The position numbers and the translations under genes were made by a program. From Acidisphaera sp035272265 (GTDB lineage Bacteria > Pseudomonadota > Alphaproteobacteria > Acetobacterales > Acetobacteraceae), in the NCBI GenBank assembly GCA_035272265.1, contig DATEQV010000363.1:1-12000 (forward strand): DNA of 12,000 nt, given 5' to 3'. Under the pieces are notes generated by a model. It worked only from the letters and a program-made list of their open reading frames with translations. It was not told the DNA's origin and searched no databases. Shown here piece by piece: positions 1 through 7,171 of this stretch; within the stretch, counting starts at the first letter, position 1, and the number at the start of each line of letters is the position of its first letter.

Positions 1-66
1 ACCGTGGTGACCAGGCCAACGCCGATCCAACACAAGGCGTTGGCCCTCCTCGGTGTCGGAGTGTAG
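1..66 (+). CDS. 3' end of an unidentified ORF, possibly a transposase C-terminus (partial)
   Basis: Frame 1 is open from the window edge to a TAG at 64-66 and gives 21 residues containing the run RPTPIQHKALALLGV. A short Pro-Thr-Pro / Gln / Ala-Leu-x-Leu-Leu-Gly ending of this kind resembles, from memory, the tails of some DDE transposases of IS4/IS1634 type. The stretch is too short to prove homology. Supporting context is indirect: the 140 bases after the stop hold no gene, are less GC-rich than the rest, and contain CTAG three times (97-100, 143-146, 211-214), a tetramer usually rare in bacterial genomes. A strong palindrome follows at 160-213. It could equally be a chance open frame, since 63 bases without a stop is common at this GC content. 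Confidence 0.3.
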   Translation, partial: TVVTRPTPIQHKALALLGVGV

Positions 67-159
67 CCAGTAGCGAACGCCCCCGAGACCGATTGCCTAG
101 GTGTTTCAGCGACTTGCGCGCCGCCGGATCAGGAAGCTCAGACTAGACAATCAAGGTCT

Positions 160-213
160 TAGTGGCCTGCTCATCCCAGAAGTTCGCGAGCGAACTTCTG
201 GGGCAGGACACTA
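160..213. repeat. Interrupted palindrome overlapping the lipB stop codon
   Basis: The inner arms are a perfect 13-bp inverted repeat, CCCAGAAGTTCGC at 175-187 and its complement at 190-202, around a central GA. After a 4-base bulge (TCAT, 171-174) on the left side only, pairing resumes between TAGTGGCCTGC (160-170) and GCAGGACACTA (203-213), with 10 of 11 matching. Seen as two ends facing each other, both arms read TAGTG(G/T)CCTGC...CCCAGAAGTTCGC. TA dinucleotides sit at both outer borders (160-161 and 212-213). The right border supplies the lipB stop TAG. It may act as the lipB terminator, although no T-run follows on either strand. It may instead be a small palindromic element or two abutted insertion-sequence ends. 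The base pairing is certain; the origin is inference. Confidence 0.72.
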
Positions 214-891
214 GGCGAAGACCTCGTCCCACGCTTCGCGCAGCGCGAGGTCGGCGTCTTCCATCGTCGCGGTAATGCCGAGTGCGGCGAGGCTGGTGAC
301 GCCGTGCGTGCCGATCCCGCAGGGCACGATGCCGGCGAAATGCGTGAGGTCGGGATCGACGTTGAGCGCGACCCCGTGCGAGCTCACCCAGCGCGTCACC
401 CGCACACCGATGGCGGCGATCTTCGCCTCGGTCCCAGCAGGGTCGGCGACCCAGATGCCGATCCGCCCGCCGCGCCGTTCGCCACGGACGGTGAAGCAGC
501 GGAGCGCCGCGATCAGCCACTCCTCCAGCGACCAGACGTAGCGGCGCACGTCGCGCGCGGGCAGCCGTCCGTGCGGGCGCGTCAGGTCGAGCATGACGTA
601 GGCGGTGCGCTGGCCGGGACCGTGGTAGGTCCACTGCCCGCCGCGCCCGGCGTCATAGGTCGGGAAGCGGTGGGGGTCGGTGAGGTCGGCCGGCCGTGCG
701 GACGTGCCGGCGGTGTAGAGCGGCGGATGCTCGACCAGCCAGACGGCCTCGCCCGCGGTCCCGGCGCGGATGCCGGCGACGCGGCGCTGCATTTCGGCCA
801 GCGCCTCCGGATACGGCGTCAGCCCGTCGGAGATGCGCCATTCCAGGTCGTTTTCCTGTGCGCCGGCGGCGATTGAAGCAGGCAGGTCCAT
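211..891 (-). CDS. lipB: Octanoyltransferase LipB (lipoyl(octanoyl) transferase)
   Basis: LipB moves the octanoyl group from octanoyl-ACP to the lipoyl domains of 2-oxoacid dehydrogenases and the glycine-cleavage H protein, the first step of endogenous lipoate synthesis in the cytoplasm. At 226 residues it has the usual family length. Family motifs appear in order: VEHPPLYTAGTSA (53-65), RGGQWTYHGPGQ (83-94), EAKIAAIGVRV (155-165) and VPCGI (189-193). The two catalytic residues of the family, Lys157 and Cys191, are both present, so the enzyme should be active. The ATG at 889-891 has no convincing Shine-Dalgarno sequence, but no better in-frame start lies before the conserved WRISDGL region (18-24). 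The TAG stop lies in the right arm of the palindrome at 160-213, so the last residue or two could have been altered by that sequence. The gene is divergent from the tRNA-Leu gene, 55 bp away, and no lipA is adjacent. Confidence 0.96.
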   Translation of the reverse strand: MDLPASIAAGAQENDLEWRISDGLTPYPEALAEMQRRVAGIRAGTAGEAVWLVEHPPLYTAGTSARPADLTDPHRFPTYDAGRGGQWTYHGPGQRTAYVMLDLTRPHGRLPARDVRRYVWSLEEWLIAALRCFTVRGERRGGRIGIWVADPAGTEAKIAAIGVRVTRWVSSHGVALNVDPDLTHFAGIVPCGIGTHGVTSLAALGITATMEDADLALREAWDEVFA

Positions 892-946
892 CGGCTATAT
901 CCCGCGGCCTCGGCGGCCCGGGGTCAATATGGGCCGCCTCGCCCGT

Positions 947-1032
947 GCGGTCGTGGCGGAATGGTAGACGCGCAAGCTTGAGGTGCTTGTGGGGGCAACC
1001 CCGTGGAAGTTCGAGTCTTCTCGACCGCACCA
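947..1032 (+). tRNA. tRNA-Leu (anticodon GAG), CCA encoded
   Basis: The acceptor arms GCGGTCG (947-953) and CGACCGC (1022-1028) pair perfectly, followed by discriminator A1029 and a genome-encoded CCA (1030-1032). The anticodon stem CAAGC/GCTTG encloses the loop TTGAGGT, which places the anticodon GAG at 980-982. It reads CUC and CUU leucine codons. A long variable arm (GGGGG-CAA-CCCC type) identifies a class II tRNA, and the T arm carries TTCGAGT. At 86 nt it is a normal tRNA-Leu. It stands alone, divergent from lipB and convergent with the exchanger gene, whose stop codon is 23 bp downstream. No clear promoter hexamers or terminator were found. Confidence 0.97.
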
Positions 1033-1055
1033 AGCCTTCCCGGCCTGAACGTGCG

Positions 1056-2135
1056 CTAGGCTTCGAAGAAGTAGCCCAGCGCGAACAGCACGTACACGCC
1101 GACCAGCAGGAAGCCCTCGTACCAGTTGGTCTCGCCGTCGGCGGCGATGGCGCGGACGATGAAGGCCGCGCTGGCGATGGCGAACAGGTCGAGCGGGCTG
1201 CTGAACACAAGGGTCATCGGGTGACCGATGGCGTACGACACCAGCACCAGCACCGGCGCGATCACGAGCGCGATCTGCAGCGCCGAGCCGACGCACATGC
1301 CGAACGCGATGTCCATCCGGTCCGCCCGCGCGAAGGCCACGGACGCGAACAGGTCAGCGATGGTGCCGACGAGGGCGAGCACCACGACGCCCATGAACAC
1401 CGGCGAGAAGCCGAGTTGCGCGGATGCCTCGGCCAGTCGCGCCGTCACGAGTTCGGCCTCGACGGCGATCACCACCGTGCCGCCGATCATCACCCCGAGC
1501 GCCTGCGGCAGGCTCCACTCCGCCCGGCCGCCCTCCCCGTCGCTGCGGAACAGGTTGCGGTGGGTGACCAGGATATAGATCAGGTGCGCGCCGTACAGCA
1601 GCAGGAGCACGACCGAGACGCCCAGGCTGAACCGTTCGTTGTGCTGCGCGCGGTCGACGTTCGGCTCGAGCACGCGCTCGGCCATGTCGAAGGCGGCGGG
1701 CAGCAGGATCGCGACGGCGACCAGCAGCAGCATCGTCGTCAACAGTCCGGCCTGAGCGGCGCCGAAGGTCTGGCGCGGATGGCGCAGGCCGCCGGCCAGG
1801 GCCGATATGCCGAGGAACAGCAGCGTCGTGCCGATGATCGAGCCGGTGATCTGCGCCTGCACGATCTGCGGCTGCGCCGCCGACAGGACGAACAGCGCCA
1901 GCACCAGTTCGGCCGCGTTGCCGAAGCTGACGTTGAGCAGGCTGCCGATGGTGCCGCCGGCGATCTCGGCCACCTGCTCGGTCCCGCGCCGCACCCAGTC
2001 GGCGAGCACGGCGATCGCGATCAGGCCGGTGAAGAACACCCACAGCGGCGGCGCCGCATCGGTGTAGTGCAGGACCAGCGACACCGGCACCGCAAGCAGT
2101 GGAGCCGTCCGGCGAATCGACGGTCCCAGTTCCAT
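1056..2135 (-). CDS. cax: Calcium/proton exchanger of the CaCA superfamily (CAX type)
   Basis: This inner-membrane antiporter probably exports Ca2+ or another cation in exchange for H+. The 359-residue product is mostly hydrophobic, with about ten or eleven likely membrane segments, and shows the two inverted repeats of CaCA exchangers. Repeat 1 is classical: GGTIGSLLNVSFGNAAELVL (60-79), then QAQITGSIIGTTLLFLG (93-109). Repeat 2 (about 253-298) keeps the surrounding pattern, including DIAFGMCVGSALQIAL (275-290), but its core reads GTIADLF (257-263) where CAX proteins usually have GNAAEH. A hydrophilic loop with an acidic/Gly stretch (197-206) joins the halves. The start is supported by GGAGAG at 2144-2149, 8 nt before the ATG. 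The gene diverges from the GH13 gene across about 110 bp. The family is certain; the substrate is not. Confidence 0.9.
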   Translation of the reverse strand: MELGPSIRRTAPLLAVPVSLVLHYTDAAPPLWVFFTGLIAIAVLADWVRRGTEQVAEIAGGTIGSLLNVSFGNAAELVLALFVLSAAQPQIVQAQITGSIIGTTLLFLGISALAGGLRHPRQTFGAAQAGLLTTMLLLVAVAILLPAAFDMAERVLEPNVDRAQHNERFSLGVSVVLLLLYGAHLIYILVTHRNLFRSDGEGGRAEWSLPQALGVMIGGTVVIAVEAELVTARLAEASAQLGFSPVFMGVVVLALVGTIADLFASVAFARADRMDIAFGMCVGSALQIALVIAPVLVLVSYAIGHPMTLVFSSPLDLFAIASAAFIVRAIAADGETNWYEGFLLVGVYVLFALGYFFEA

Positions 2136-2233
2136 CGGCGATGCTCTCCGTCAGGATGCCGATACGTAGCGGCGGCCCGTCGGCCGGGGCAACCTGGTGA
2201 CGCCGCGGGATAGAACGACCCTGGACGGCAGAT

Positions 2234-2239
2234 GAGGTG
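2234..2239 (+). promoter_or_regulatory. Ribosome binding site that favours the GTG start of the GH13 gene
   Basis: GAGGTG lies 7 nt before the GTG at 2247-2249 and matches the anti-Shine-Dalgarno complement well. The in-frame ATG at 2232 overlaps this site and has no comparable sequence upstream. This favours initiation at GTG 2247. Confidence 0.55.
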
Positions 2240-2246
2240 TTGTCAC

Positions 2247-3731
2247 GTGACTGAAACCGGTTCGCCGACCTGCCCTTCGCTGTACCAGATCAGCACGCGT
2301 GCCTGGATGACGGCGCTCGGCGAAACGCTGGGGCGTACCGCGACGCTGGATGACGTGCCCGACGCGGAGCTGGACCGTCTGGCCGCACTCGGGTTCGACT
2401 GGGTGTGGCTGCTGAGCGTGTGGCAGACCGGACCTGCCGGGCAGCGCATCGTCCGCCAGGACGAGGCTTGGTGCAGCGAGCTGCGCAAGATCCTGCCCGA
2501 TCTGCACGAGGAGGACATCGCCCCATCCGGCTTCGCGATCACCGGGTACTCGGTTCTTCCGTCGCTGGGCGGCGACGCGGCGCTCGCCCGGCTGCGCGAG
2601 CGCCTGCATGCGCGCGGGCTGCGCCTGATGCTGGACTTCGTGCCGAACCATACGGCGCTCGAACACCCGTGGGTCGAGGACCACCCCGAGTATTTCGTCA
2701 GCGGAAACGACGACGATCTGGCGCGCTCGCCCGGCAACTACACCAGGATCGAGCGTACTGGTGGTGCCCTGGTCTTGGCGCATGGCCGCGACCCGAACTT
2801 CCCGGGTTGGACCGACACTCTGCAGCTCGACTACAGCAACCCGGCGACCCAGGAGGCGATGCTCGGCGAGCTGCTGAGCGTCGCCGGCCGGTGCGATGGC
2901 GTGCGCTGCGACATGTCGATGCTGCTGCTGCCCGACGTCTTCCAGCGCACCTGGGGCAAGACAGCGGCTCCGTTCTGGCCGAACGCGATTGCCCGGGTAC
3001 GCGAGCAGGTCCCGGAATTCCGGTTCGTCGGCGAGGCTTACTGGGACCTCGAATGGACCATGCAGCAGCAGGGCTTCGACGCTGCGTATGACAAGCGGCT
3101 GTACGATCGGCTTCGGGATGGGCGGGCGCGGCCGGTGCGCGACCATCTCCAGGCCGGCCTGGACTATCAAAGCAAGCTCGTACGGTTTCTGGAGAACCAT
3201 GACGAGCCCCGGGCCGCCGCGGTCTTCGCGCCGGGGATGCACGAGGCCGCCGCCGTCATCACCTATCTCTCGCCGGGGCTGCGCTTCTTCCAGCACGGAC
3301 AGCTCGAGGGCAGGCGGCAGCGCATCCCGCCGCATCTCATCCGCGCACCCAAGGAGCCGGTCGACGAGCCGCTGCGGCAGTTCTACGAGAGGCTGCTGGC
3401 GGTGCTGCGCCAGCCGGTGGTGCGCGACGGCCAGTGGCGGTTGCTCACGTGCATGCCGGCTGCCGAGCACGACCGGACCTCAGAGTGCGTCATCGGGTGG
3501 TCGTGGGAGACTGACGAGGAGCGGCGACTGATCGCGGTCAACTACGCCGCGAACCCGAGCCGCTGCTATGTCCACGTCCCGTTCGATGGCCTGAGCGGCC
3601 GGACGGCGCGGCTGCGGGATCTGATCGGCTCCGTCACATACGAGCGGGACGGCAACGGGCTGGCGCTGCACGGCCTCGACCTCGATCTGTCCCCATGGGC
3701 CTGCCACGTCTTCGATGTGACGTTCCGGTAG
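2247..3731 (+). CDS. Alpha-amylase family (GH13) glycosyl hydrolase
   Basis: A single-domain GH13 (beta/alpha)8-barrel enzyme that should cleave or transfer alpha-glucosidic bonds. Numbering is from GTG 2247 (494 residues). The four conserved regions are complete: region I LDFVPNH (129-135), region II DGVRCDM (217-223) with nucleophile Asp222 and Arg220, region III FVGEAYW (260-266) with acid/base Glu263, and region IV ENHDEPR (316-322) with His318 and Asp319. No signal peptide is visible, so it is probably cytoplasmic. A beta-rich C-terminal part (about 395-494) fits the usual GH13 domain C. The exact substrate (malto-oligosaccharide, trehalose, sucrose or transglycosylation) cannot be told: I see no family-specific insert, and no glg or tre gene is adjacent. 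ATG 2232 is an alternative start adding five residues. maeB follows 145 bp later. Confidence 0.88.
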   Translation: MTETGSPTCPSLYQISTRAWMTALGETLGRTATLDDVPDAELDRLAALGFDWVWLLSVWQTGPAGQRIVRQDEAWCSELRKILPDLHEEDIAPSGFAITGYSVLPSLGGDAALARLRERLHARGLRLMLDFVPNHTALEHPWVEDHPEYFVSGNDDDLARSPGNYTRIERTGGALVLAHGRDPNFPGWTDTLQLDYSNPATQEAMLGELLSVAGRCDGVRCDMSMLLLPDVFQRTWGKTAAPFWPNAIARVREQVPEFRFVGEAYWDLEWTMQQQGFDAAYDKRLYDRLRDGRARPVRDHLQAGLDYQSKLVRFLENHDEPRAAAVFAPGMHEAAAVITYLSPGLRFFQHGQLEGRRQRIPPHLIRAPKEPVDEPLRQFYERLLAVLRQPVVRDGQWRLLTCMPAAEHDRTSECVIGWSWETDEERRLIAVNYAANPSRCYVHVPFDGLSGRTARLRDLIGSVTYERDGNGLALHGLDLDLSPWACHVFDVTFR

Positions 3732-3772
3732 CGTGGACCCTTTCAGCCGATAACGGTTGGACCCCACGGGAA

Positions 3773-3790
3773 GTCCAGGCGGGCCTGGAC
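3773..3790 (+). terminator. Small hairpin between the GH13 gene and maeB
   Basis: GTCCAGG (3773-3779) and CCTGGAC (3784-3790) form a perfect 7-bp stem with a CGGG loop, 42 nt after the GH13 stop. No T-run follows, so a classical factor-independent terminator is doubtful. It could slow polymerase or mark the end of the GH13 transcript. The rest of the 145-bp gap (3732-3876) shows nothing I can name. Confidence 0.25.
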
Positions 3791-3876
3791 CGGTGGATGC
3801 GGGCGGCGGCGGCCGGATTGTCAGCGGCGGGCGCTGGCACCATGCTGCCCGTCAACTGACCACGCCAGGCACGCAC

Positions 3877-6159
3877 ATGGACGACGATTTCCGCAAGGCG
3901 GCGCTCGACTATCATCGTCTGCCCCGGCCGGGGAAACTGTCCGTCGAGCCGACCAAGCGCATGGCGACCCAGCGCGATCTGGCGCTGGCCTACTCGCCCG
4001 GGGTCGCCGCCGCCTGCGAGGCCATCGTCGCCGACCCTGACAGCGCCCGTGACCTGACGGCGCGCGGGAACCTTGTTGCAGTCATCTCCAACGGCACCGC
4101 GGTGCTCGGGCTTGGAAATATCGGACCGCTCGCCGGCAAGCCGGTGATGGAGGGCAAGGCGGTCCTGTTCAAGAAGTTCGCCGGCATCGACGTCTTCGAC
4201 ATCGAGGTGGACGCGCCCGACCCGCAGCGCTTCGTCGACGTGGTGGCGGCGCTGGAGCCGACCTTCGGGGCGATCAACCTCGAGGACATCAAGGCGCCGG
4301 AGTGCTTCTGGATCGAGGCGGAGCTTCGCCGCCGGATGCGCATCCCGGTCTTCCACGACGATCAGCACGGCACCGCCATTACGGTGGCGGCGGCGGTGCG
4401 CAACGGCCTGCTGTTGCAGGGCAAGAAGTTCGAAGACGTGAAGGTGGTCACGTCCGGCGCGGGGGCGGCCGCGCTCGCCTGCGTCGACCTGATCGTGAGC
4501 ATGGGCGTGCGGCGAGAGAACGTCACGCTGACCGACATCAAGGGCGTCGTGTATGCCGGCCGCGAGGGGCTCGACGAGAAGCTGGCCTTTTATGCGCAGG
4601 ACACGCACGCGCGCACCCTGCGCGACGCGTTGCCCGGTGCGGACGTGTTCCTCGGGCTGTCGGCGCCCCGGGTTCTGAAGGCGGAGTGGCTGTCCCTGCT
4701 GGCGGACAAGCCGCTGATCCTGGCGCTGGCCAATCCCGAGCCGGAGATCCTGCCCGAGGCGGTGCGCGCGGCGCGGCCGGACGCGATCGTTGCGACCGGG
4801 CGCAGCGACTATCCGAACCAGGTCAACAACGTCCTGTGTTTCCCGTTCATCTTCCGAGGGGCGCTCGACGTATCGGCGACGACGATCGACGAGTCGATGA
4901 AGCTCGCGGCGGTCGAGGCGATCGCCGAGCTTGCGCGGGTCGAGGCGAGCGAGGTGGTGGCCGCCGCCTATGGCGGGTCGGCGCCGGTGTTCGGGCCGGA
5001 CTACATCATCCCCAAGCCGTTCGACCCGCGGCTGATCCTGCAGATCGCGCCGGCGGTGGCGCGCGCGGCGATCGCGAGCGGCGTCGCGCGCCGCCCGATC
5101 GACGACTTCTTCGCCTATCGCCGCGAGTTGGAGCGCTTCGTGTTCCGCTCCGGCCAGCTGATGCGGCCACTGTTCGAGGCGGCGAAGAAATCGCCGAGGC
5201 GCATCGTCTACGGCGAAGGCGAGGACGAGCGCGTGCTGCGCGCCGTGCAGACGATCGTCGACGACGGAATCGCCGAGCCGATCCTGATCGGCCGCCGCGC
5301 GGTGATCGAAGCGCGAACAAAGGAGATGGGACTGCGCATCGACCTGGACGAGAGCGTGCAGGTCCTGGATCCGGTGAAGGACGAGGTCGTGTTCAACGGC
5401 CTCGTGCGGGCGTACCAGCTCCTGGCGGGCCGCAAGGGCGTGCCGCCAGAAGCCGCGGCGCGACGGGTGCCCACGCGCAGCTCGGTCTCCGCGGCGATGC
5501 TGCTCCATGCGGGTCTGGCGGACGCGGCGATCTGCGGCGGCTCCGGCAACTGGTGGCGGCAGATCGAGTATGTGCTGCCGATCGTGCCCCGACGGTCGGA
5601 CGTCGAAAAGGTCTACGCGCTGTCCTGTTTGATCCTGCGAAACGGCGTTCTGTTCGTTGTCGACACGCATATGGTCGTCGATCCGACCGCCGAGCAGGTG
5701 GCGGAGATGACGCTGCTGGCGTCCGACGCGGTGCGCCAGTTCGGTATGGCTCCGAAAGTGGCGCTGGTATCGCACTCATCGTTCGGCGCAAGCGGGACCG
5801 AGACCGCCCGCAAGATGCGACGGGCGCTCGCCATGATCCGCGCCAAGGCACCGGAGCTGGAGATCGACGGCGAGATGCACGCGGATGCTGCATTGTCGGA
5901 GGCTATCCGCGACCGCGCGGTGCCCGACAGCCGGCTGACCGGTGTTGCCAACCTGTTGGTGATGCCGAACATCGACGCCGCCAACATCGCGTTCAACCTG
6001 CTCAAGGCGGCGGCCGACGGACTGCCGGTCGGACCAATCCTGCTGGGCATGTCCAAGCCGATCCACGTGCTGGTGCCGAGTGTGACGGCGCGTGGCATTG
6101 TGAACCTCAGTGCGATCGCAGTTCTGGAGAGCCAGATGCTGGAGGAAGCCGAGGCATGA
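3877..6159 (+). CDS. maeB: NADP-dependent malic enzyme with C-terminal phosphotransacetylase-like domain
   Basis: It catalyses oxidative decarboxylation of malate to pyruvate and CO2, supplying NADPH and pyruvate in the cytoplasm. From ATG 3877 the product is 760 residues, close to the roughly 760 known for E. coli MaeB. The malic N-domain (about 5-165) shows AYSPGVAAACEAI (38-50), EGKAVLFKKFAGIDVFDIEV (92-111), INLEDIKAPECF (133-144) and PVFHDDQHGTAI (157-168), with the conserved Tyr39, Lys94, Glu136 and Asp161/162. The NAD(P)-binding domain carries GAGAAAL (194-200). A phosphotransacetylase-like domain (about 440-755) starts RRIVYGEGEDERVLRA and includes SSFGASGT (634-641) and GPILLGMSKPIHVL (719-732). 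In known MaeB this domain is regulatory and lacks transacetylase activity. An in-frame start at 3757 would add 40 Gly/Pro-rich residues unlike the family. No strong ribosome site precedes 3877. Confidence 0.95.
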   Translation: MDDDFRKAALDYHRLPRPGKLSVEPTKRMATQRDLALAYSPGVAAACEAIVADPDSARDLTARGNLVAVISNGTAVLGLGNIGPLAGKPVMEGKAVLFKKFAGIDVFDIEVDAPDPQRFVDVVAALEPTFGAINLEDIKAPECFWIEAELRRRMRIPVFHDDQHGTAITVAAAVRNGLLLQGKKFEDVKVVTSGAGAAALACVDLIVSMGVRRENVTLTDIKGVVYAGREGLDEKLAFYAQDTHARTLRDALPGADVFLGLSAPRVLKAEWLSLLADKPLILALANPEPEILPEAVRAARPDAIVATGRSDYPNQVNNVLCFPFIFRGALDVSATTIDESMKLAAVEAIAELARVEASEVVAAAYGGSAPVFGPDYIIPKPFDPRLILQIAPAVARAAIASGVARRPIDDFFAYRRELERFVFRSGQLMRPLFEAAKKSPRRIVYGEGEDERVLRAVQTIVDDGIAEPILIGRRAVIEARTKEMGLRIDLDESVQVLDPVKDEVVFNGLVRAYQLLAGRKGVPPEAAARRVPTRSSVSAAMLLHAGLADAAICGGSGNWWRQIEYVLPIVPRRSDVEKVYALSCLILRNGVLFVVDTHMVVDPTAEQVAEMTLLASDAVRQFGMAPKVALVSHSSFGASGTETARKMRRALAMIRAKAPELEIDGEMHADAALSEAIRDRAVPDSRLTGVANLLVMPNIDAANIAFNLLKAAADGLPVGPILLGMSKPIHVLVPSVTARGIVNLSAIAVLESQMLEEAEA

Positions 6160-6277
6160 TACGCTCAACCCCCGCCTGACGTCCGTGAACCAACCGCCCT
6201 GTTGGATCGTTCTGATTTTCGCCTTCTTCTTCCTGTCCAGAAGGCCCATAGGCGCCTGGTGGCGTTCCGCTCCAGAC

Positions 6278-6283
6278 AAGGAA
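6278..6283 (+). promoter_or_regulatory. Ribosome binding site that sets the TTG start of galU
   Basis: AAGGAA ends 8 nt before TTG 6292. The next upstream in-frame start (TTG 6202) would add 30 basic residues with no counterpart in GalU and has no ribosome site. No ATG or GTG lies between 6292 and the conserved GLGTRFLP motif. Confidence 0.6.
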
Positions 6284-6291
6284 CAATCTGC

Positions 6292-7167
6292 TTGATCAAG
6301 CCGCTACGTAAGGTCGTCCTGCCGGTCGCGGGCCTCGGCACCCGCTTCCTGCCCGCCACCAAGGCGATGGCGAAGGAGATGTTGCCGGTCGTCGACAAGC
6401 CGCTGATCCAGTACTCCGTCGAGGAGGCGCGGGCGGCCGGCATCGAGCAGTTCTGCATGGTGACCGGACGCGGCAAGACGGCGCTGGTCGAGCACTTCGA
6501 TATCGCCTTCGAGCTAGAGGCGACGCTGCGCGAGCGCGGCAAGACCGAGGCGCTGGAGCTGCTGCGTGGCGCCGCCGTGGAGCCCGGCTCGATCACCACG
6601 GTGCGGCAGCAGGTGCCGATGGGACTGGGCCACGCGATCTGGTGCGCGCGCGCCTTCATCGGCAACGACCCGTTCGCGATCATGCTGCCCGACGACCTGG
6701 TGCTGGCGGAGACGCCATGCCTCTTGCAGCTGGCCGATGCCTATCGGGAGACCGGCGGCAATGTCGTGGCGGTCGAGGAGGTGCCGCGCGACCAGACCAG
6801 CCGCTACGGCATTCTCAAGGTCGGCCGGGACGACGGCCGGCTGGTGGAGGTGCTGGGGCTGGTCGAGAAGCCGAAGCCCGAGGACGCGCCGTCGAACCTG
6901 TCCGTGATCGGCCGCTACGTGCTGATGCCGGAAGTTCTGGATCACCTGTCGCTGATGGAGCGCGGCGCGGGCAACGAGGTGCAGCTGACCGATGCGATGG
7001 CGAAGCTGATCGGCAAGCAGCCCTTCCACGGACTGCGCTATAAGGGGCGTCGCTTCGACTGCGGCGACAAGGTCGGGTTCCTCGAAGCCCAGATCGCCTT
7101 CGCCCTCGCCCGTCCCGACATCGGCCCGGCCGTTCGGGCCTTCCTCAAGGAATATGTGGAGAGTTGA
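6292..7167 (+). CDS. galU: UTP-glucose-1-phosphate uridylyltransferase GalU
   Basis: It joins glucose-1-phosphate and UTP to give UDP-glucose and pyrophosphate, the glucosyl donor for envelope polysaccharides, lipopolysaccharide and glucans; it acts in the cytoplasm. From TTG 6292 the product is 291 residues, against about 300 in E. coli. The nucleotidyltransferase signature GLGTRFLPATKAMAKEML (14-31) is perfect. MLPDDLVL (131-138) holds the metal/nucleotide Asp pair, VEKPKPEDAPSNLSVIGRYV (191-210) is the sugar-binding region, and FDCGDKVGFLEA (255-266) is typical of bacterial GalU. The TTG start is chosen because of the ribosome site at 6278-6283. The 4-bp gap to the downstream mutase shows a two-gene operon. 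The 132-bp gap after maeB could hold a promoter, but I see no good hexamers. Confidence 0.96.
   Translation: MIKPLRKVVLPVAGLGTRFLPATKAMAKEMLPVVDKPLIQYSVEEARAAGIEQFCMVTGRGKTALVEHFDIAFELEATLRERGKTEALELLRGAAVEPGSITTVRQQVPMGLGHAIWCARAFIGNDPFAIMLPDDLVLAETPCLLQLADAYRETGGNVVAVEEVPRDQTSRYGILKVGRDDGRLVEVLGLVEKPKPEDAPSNLSVIGRYVLMPEVLDHLSLMERGAGNEVQLTDAMAKLIGKQPFHGLRYKGRRFDCGDKVGFLEAQIAFALARPDIGPAVRAFLKEYVES
7158..7163 (+). promoter_or_regulatory. Ribosome binding site of the mutase gene, inside the galU 3' end
   Basis: GGAGAG lies 8 nt before ATG 7172 and within the last codons of galU. It favours ATG 7172 over the in-frame ATG at 7154 and implies translational coupling of the two genes. Confidence 0.65.
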
Positions 7168-7171
7168 GCCG

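Noticed and set aside
894..927. Possible lipB promoter on the minus strand (TTGACC and GATATA/TATAGC)
   Set aside because: The hexamers are 20-22 bases apart, too far for a sigma70 promoter, and the -10 would fall almost on the start codon.
947..1032. tRNA-Leu as an integration site for a genomic island
   Set aside because: No integrase gene and no repeated copy of the tRNA 3' end was found in the window.
1032..1063. AAGCCT/AGGCTT inverted repeat after the tRNA
   Set aside because: The arms are 6 bp with a 20-nt loop, and one arm includes the end of the tRNA CCA; probably chance.
696..2213. 505-residue plus-strand frame across the lipB start, the tRNA and the exchanger
   Set aside because: It runs through a complete tRNA gene and antisense to the exchanger gene, and its low-complexity Arg/Gln/His composition is not protein-like.
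3757..3876. N-terminal extension of 40 residues on maeB
   Set aside because: The extension is Gly/Pro-rich with no family counterpart, and the protein from ATG 3877 already has the expected MaeB length.
3634..5775. 713-residue open frame on the minus strand opposite the GH13 end and maeB
   Set aside because: It is antisense to maeB, whose product matches its family along its whole length. The translation is Arg/His/Asp-rich with no recognisable domain, as expected from antisense frames of GC-rich genes.
6190..6205. Weak hairpin CCAAC/GTTGG after maeB followed by T-rich DNA
   Set aside because: The stem is only 5 bp and the following Ts are scattered, so it is too weak to call a terminator. 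The CCTTCT/AGAAGG pair at 6222-6244 has an 11-nt loop and is no better.
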